A stretch of DNA of 8,724 nt from Oligoflexaceae bacterium (lineage in GTDB: Bacteria > Bdellovibrionota_B > Oligoflexia > Oligoflexales > Oligoflexaceae), in the NCBI GenBank assembly GCA_947474445.1, contig CANJJY010000182.1:1-8724 (forward strand), written 5' to 3'. Shown here piece after piece: positions 6,750-8,724 of this stretch. The position numbers and the translations under genes were made by a program. The notes beneath the pieces were generated by a model. It was not told the DNA's origin. It saw only the letters and a program-made list of their open reading frames with translations, and did not search any database. How positions within the stretch are numbered: position 1 is the stretch's first letter; each line of letters begins with the position of its first letter.

Positions 6750-6777
6750 TTGACAAAGTGCAAAACCGACCTATCTT
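6750..6777 (+). promoter_or_regulatory. Candidate sigma70-type promoter of the rhomboid gene
   Basis: A perfect TTGACA (6750-6755) and TATCTT (6772-6777) are separated by 16 bases. Transcription would start near 6784, giving a leader of about 27 bases that carries GGAGGT at 6798-6803. The rest of the 6526-6810 gap shows nothing else that I can name. Confidence 0.55.
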
Positions 6778-6810
6778 AAAGCGAAAGGCTCTTGCCTGGA
6801 GGTAAGCCTG

Positions 6811-7608
6811 ATGAGTTCTGAAGATGAAAACCCTGAATGGCCGCCTCATATCCGTCGCCGCACCCGCTCGATCTGGCGAGCGCGCTCCGCACCACCTGTA
6901 TGGCACAATGAGTCTGACTTCGACGACGATTCCCCCGGCGACCCTGACGATCTCATCCCTGATCCTCCGCGGCAGCTCATCAGCGATCATCCGATGGGAC
7001 AAAAAATCAAAGCCGAGAGCAGTCGCCCCGCTATTATTCTTTTAGCGCTGTGTACAATCATGAGTCTTTGGGTGTGGGGACGCTATCCCGGCTACGAATG
7101 GTGGGAGGCGAGTCAGGCGGCTGTGTTTGGGCGCGGCGAATACTGGCGTCTCTTGACCGGCATGTTCGTTCACGGTGACATTGCTCACCTCTTAGCCAAT
7201 AGCGGGCTTTTCCTAGTCTTTGGACTCATGCTGAGACAATATTTTGGCAGCTGGGCTTTTCCCACTTTAAGCATCATCGCTGGCGTCCTGACCTCTGCCC
7301 TTTCCCTGCTGACCTACGATCCTCAGGTGACCCTCATCGGAGCTTCCGGCATGGTCTATTGCATGGCAGCTATGTGGCTCTTTCTCTTCTGGCGCCATGC
7401 TGATTATCTGAGTGTCCTCCAGCGCAGCATGCGTTCTTTAGCCTTTGTGCTCGTCGTCCTCGTGCCGACGCAGATCGAACCCAATGTCAGCTATCGCACT
7501 CATGCGATCGGTTTTGGAGTCGGTCTGGCTTTAGCCTGGATGTCGAGTCCATGGCTAAAACCTTTTCCCCTCCCCCTCGCACAAGGTGAGGAATCAGGAC
7601 CAATCTGA
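6811..7608 (+). CDS. Rhomboid family intramembrane serine protease
   Basis: Cleaves membrane proteins within or next to their transmembrane segments, in the inner membrane. The catalytic dyad is S179 in GASG and H231 in THAIGFGVGLA. Supporting motifs are W112-R113 with LLTGMFVH, and H121, H126 and N130 (HGDIAHLLAN), the conserved oxyanion-side residues. Six membrane helices can be placed at about 73-90, 126-142, 149-167, 173-193, 207-220 and 229-246, the basic bacterial rhomboid layout. A hydrophilic N-terminal part of about 70 residues comes first: basic around 13-25, then strongly acidic around 35-52 (DFDDD, DPDD). It has no recognised fold and should be cytoplasmic. The start ATG has GGAGGT seven bases upstream. 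The gene is convergent with the toxin, 19 bases apart, so it is not part of the toxin-antitoxin unit. Confidence 0.93.
   Translation: MSSEDENPEWPPHIRRRTRSIWRARSAPPVWHNESDFDDDSPGDPDDLIPDPPRQLISDHPMGQKIKAESSRPAIILLALCTIMSLWVWGRYPGYEWWEASQAAVFGRGEYWRLLTGMFVHGDIAHLLANSGLFLVFGLMLRQYFGSWAFPTLSIIAGVLTSALSLLTYDPQVTLIGASGMVYCMAAMWLFLFWRHADYLSVLQRSMRSLAFVLVVLVPTQIEPNVSYRTHAIGFGVGLALAWMSSPWLKPFPLPLAQGEESGPI
7567..7583 (+). repeat. Copy 1 of a 17-base imperfect direct repeat flanking the toxin gene
   Basis: CCCCTCCCCCTCGCACA lies in the last codons of the rhomboid gene and matches the copy at 8301-8317 at 16 of 17 bases. The two copies bracket the toxin gene. The repeat is low in complexity and lies within coding sequence in both places, so chance is possible. 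Confidence 0.4.
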
Positions 7609-7627
7609 TATCGGCGGGTGTTCAATA

Positions 7628-8299
7628 TTAAGATACCTGACTCCAAAGAATCGTGACCTTCAATTTATCCATCCTTATTTGACAAGCTTGGATTTTTGAT
7701 TCGAAGATCAACCAAATATTTTCTCGGGTACTAGGTAATTTACTGAGGAGTTCGATATCATTGACGGCTACATTTAAGCCGCCTTCATATCGGACGCTTG
7801 GATAAAGTATTGAACTACACCGCTTGGCTTTGACGAAAGCGTGCGACGCAGAATAATCAGTCTTATCCATAATATTTGCTAGATTCGGATGCATTGTCAG
7901 GTCAGTCATATGATCGTCACTGAACTTCACTGAGAATAGCGTTCGCGGCTCCGCCCTTCTCTTCAATTTCTTCAGATGAAGCCTTTGCCGCATCCAGTGA
8001 TACGCGTATTCGTGCAGTGACGTATCAGTTTCTTTTGAACAGTAAAATACATTATTCATATGGAAAGGAGGCTTGAATCTCGCTTGATATTGAGAAGGCA
8101 CAGGAGGGGGATATCGGAACTGACTGTAAATGAGGTAATGATATCCCATCTGTATAAATTTGCGTTCAAGTGTCTTCTCTGGCTTCGTTTCAGCTACCAG
8201 GCTTTCGAGAAAATCGATTTCACCTTCATCCGCATCGAGGTTATTCTGAAGAGACGAAGCGACCTGTTCCTCTGCAATTCGCCACAATTCGCTTTTCAA
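7628..8299 (-). CDS. RES-domain toxin (NAD+-degrading type), long form
   Basis: A 223-residue RES-family protein. Characterised members (MbcT, ParT, Res) use NAD+ as substrate and act as growth-stopping toxins by depleting it or by modifying targets with it. The RES residues are readable: R74 in ARF, Y86 in FYCS, E97 in SLHEYAYHW with the exact eleven-residue Y-to-E spacing of the family, and the downstream YPSVR (166-170) with S168, followed by GGLNVAV. A segment FRYPPPVPS (61-69) and about 60 preceding residues, starting with LWRI (5-8), mark the long-form RES subgroup with an N-terminal helical part. The start is TTG; its stop-start overlap with the antitoxin is TTGA, with GGGAG six bases upstream. 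No ATG appears in frame until codon 51. It is translated after the antitoxin. The 3' part is clearly AT-richer than nearby genes (19 of 60 and 21 of 60 G+C in two lines). Confidence 0.88.
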   Translation of the reverse strand: MKSELWRIAEEQVASSLQNNLDADEGEIDFLESLVAETKPEKTLERKFIQMGYHYLIYSQFRYPPPVPSQYQARFKPPFHMNNVFYCSKETDTSLHEYAYHWMRQRLHLKKLKRRAEPRTLFSVKFSDDHMTDLTMHPNLANIMDKTDYSASHAFVKAKRCSSILYPSVRYEGGLNVAVNDIELLSKLPSTRENIWLIFESKIQACQIRMDKLKVTILWSQVS

Positions 8300-8691
8300 G
8301 CCCCTCTCCCTCGCACATAGTCCAGGTAGGCCCGAACATGAAGCAGGCCCTGAAAGCTATCTTTCATCATTTCCAAGGGAGCCATGTTTAGATCAGGATG
8401 GGCTGTCTTAAGCCAGAGGGCTCTATCGCTTTTATCACCGAACATAGCTGCGAGACTGCGGAAGATCGCAATGAAATTTGAAACGGCTTCGCGCAGGTGC
8501 TTGTCACTCAAAGGGACAAGTTTTTCCTTGCTCCACCGCTTTAAGGTAGCTTCATTCTTAGAAAAAATTTTGCTTAGGTCATCAAACGTCAAGCGGACAT
8601 CGTCTTTGAACGTAAAAATGGCCTTATAAACAGCTCTTCCCTGCCCTTCGGAGCTCAGTTCGGCTTTTGATTTCGCACCTTCAGCCCCCAT
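8296..8691 (-). CDS. Xre/MbcA/ParS-family antitoxin of the RES toxin
   Basis: A 131-residue protein that should bind and block the RES toxin and repress its own promoter. The C-terminal half carries the toxin-binding domain (PF09722-like): ALWLKTAHPDLNMAPLEMM at about 91-109, then FQGLLHVRAYLDYVRGRG (113-130). Before it, residues about 33-57 (LTFDDLSKIFSKNEATLKRW) form a helix-turn-helix-like part, and the first 25 residues are charged and flexible. Such a two-part plan is typical of antitoxins paired with RES toxins. The ATG at 8691 has GGAGG nine bases upstream. Its stop overlaps the toxin start, as expected for a coupled antitoxin-first operon. The promoter lies mostly outside the window. 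Confidence 0.88.
   Translation of the reverse strand: MGAEGAKSKAELSSEGQGRAVYKAIFTFKDDVRLTFDDLSKIFSKNEATLKRWSKEKLVPLSDKHLREAVSNFIAIFRSLAAMFGDKSDRALWLKTAHPDLNMAPLEMMKDSFQGLLHVRAYLDYVRGRGA
8301..8317 (+). repeat. Copy 2 of the 17-base imperfect direct repeat flanking the toxin gene
   Basis: CCCCTCTCCCTCGCACA matches the copy at 7567-7583 with one difference. It codes on the - strand for the last residues of the antitoxin (VRGRG) and contains the toxin's ribosome binding site, so its sequence is also under coding and translational constraint. Confidence 0.4.
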
Positions 8692-8700
8692 AATCTGGGT

Positions 8701-8724
8701 CCTCCCCTGCTGCCTAGAATCATA
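8701..8724 (-). promoter_or_regulatory. Ribosome binding site and -10-like box of the toxin-antitoxin operon
   Basis: On the - strand TATGAT (8719-8724) is one base from the -10 consensus, followed about 13 bases later by GGAGG (8701-8705), nine bases from the antitoxin ATG. The -35 box and any operator palindrome would lie beyond the window, so the promoter is only half visible. Confidence 0.45.

Noticed and set aside
6625..7002. A 125-codon - strand frame over the rhomboid promoter and N-terminus.
   Set aside because: It overlaps the well-supported rhomboid start and signals, and shows no motif or ribosome binding site of its own.

Overview
The window looks like a chromosomal stretch from a Gram-negative bacterium. 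Two proteins carry lipoprotein signal peptides, one superoxide dismutase has an export signal, and the ribosome binding sites are purine-rich AGGAG types. Base composition is moderate over most of the window and drops at the right end. The gene set (SodC, a classical SDR, a LysR regulator, a rhomboid protease, a RES/Xre toxin-antitoxin pair) would fit a proteobacterium or a Bdellovibrionota/Oligoflexia-type organism. That placement is a guess; nothing here fixes the taxon.

Left part (1-2000): the 3' end of an unrecognised, beta-rich protein gene on the + strand runs into a bidirectional terminator. On the other side of it, convergently, lie a Cu,Zn superoxide dismutase (sodC) and, upstream of that on the same - strand, an NADP-type short-chain dehydrogenase that starts at GTG.

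Middle left (2000-3700): a small lipoprotein with a WGxP motif is transcribed away from the dehydrogenase. It is followed by a compact arrangement in which a 22-codon leader reading frame with its own strong ribosome binding site contains a textbook terminator hairpin and overlaps the start of a short LysR-type regulator. This looks like a leader-controlled regulator gene. A 58-residue single-pass membrane protein follows on the opposite strand.

Centre (3800-6800): a two-gene - strand operon encodes a METTL-type SAM-dependent methyltransferase followed, 8 bases later, by a 641-residue lipoprotein with an M48-like zinc peptidase signature, an unusually long insert between its metal ligands and twelve cysteines. 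The upstream 285-base gap holds promoter candidates for this operon and for the divergent rhomboid gene.

Right part (6800-8724): a six-helix rhomboid intramembrane protease with all catalytic residues is convergent with a RES-type toxin and its Xre/ParS-family antitoxin. The antitoxin is translated first, and the toxin starts at TTG overlapping the antitoxin stop. The toxin's 3' part is visibly AT-richer than the neighbouring genes, which suggests acquisition. No tRNA, rRNA, CRISPR array or insertion sequence was seen.
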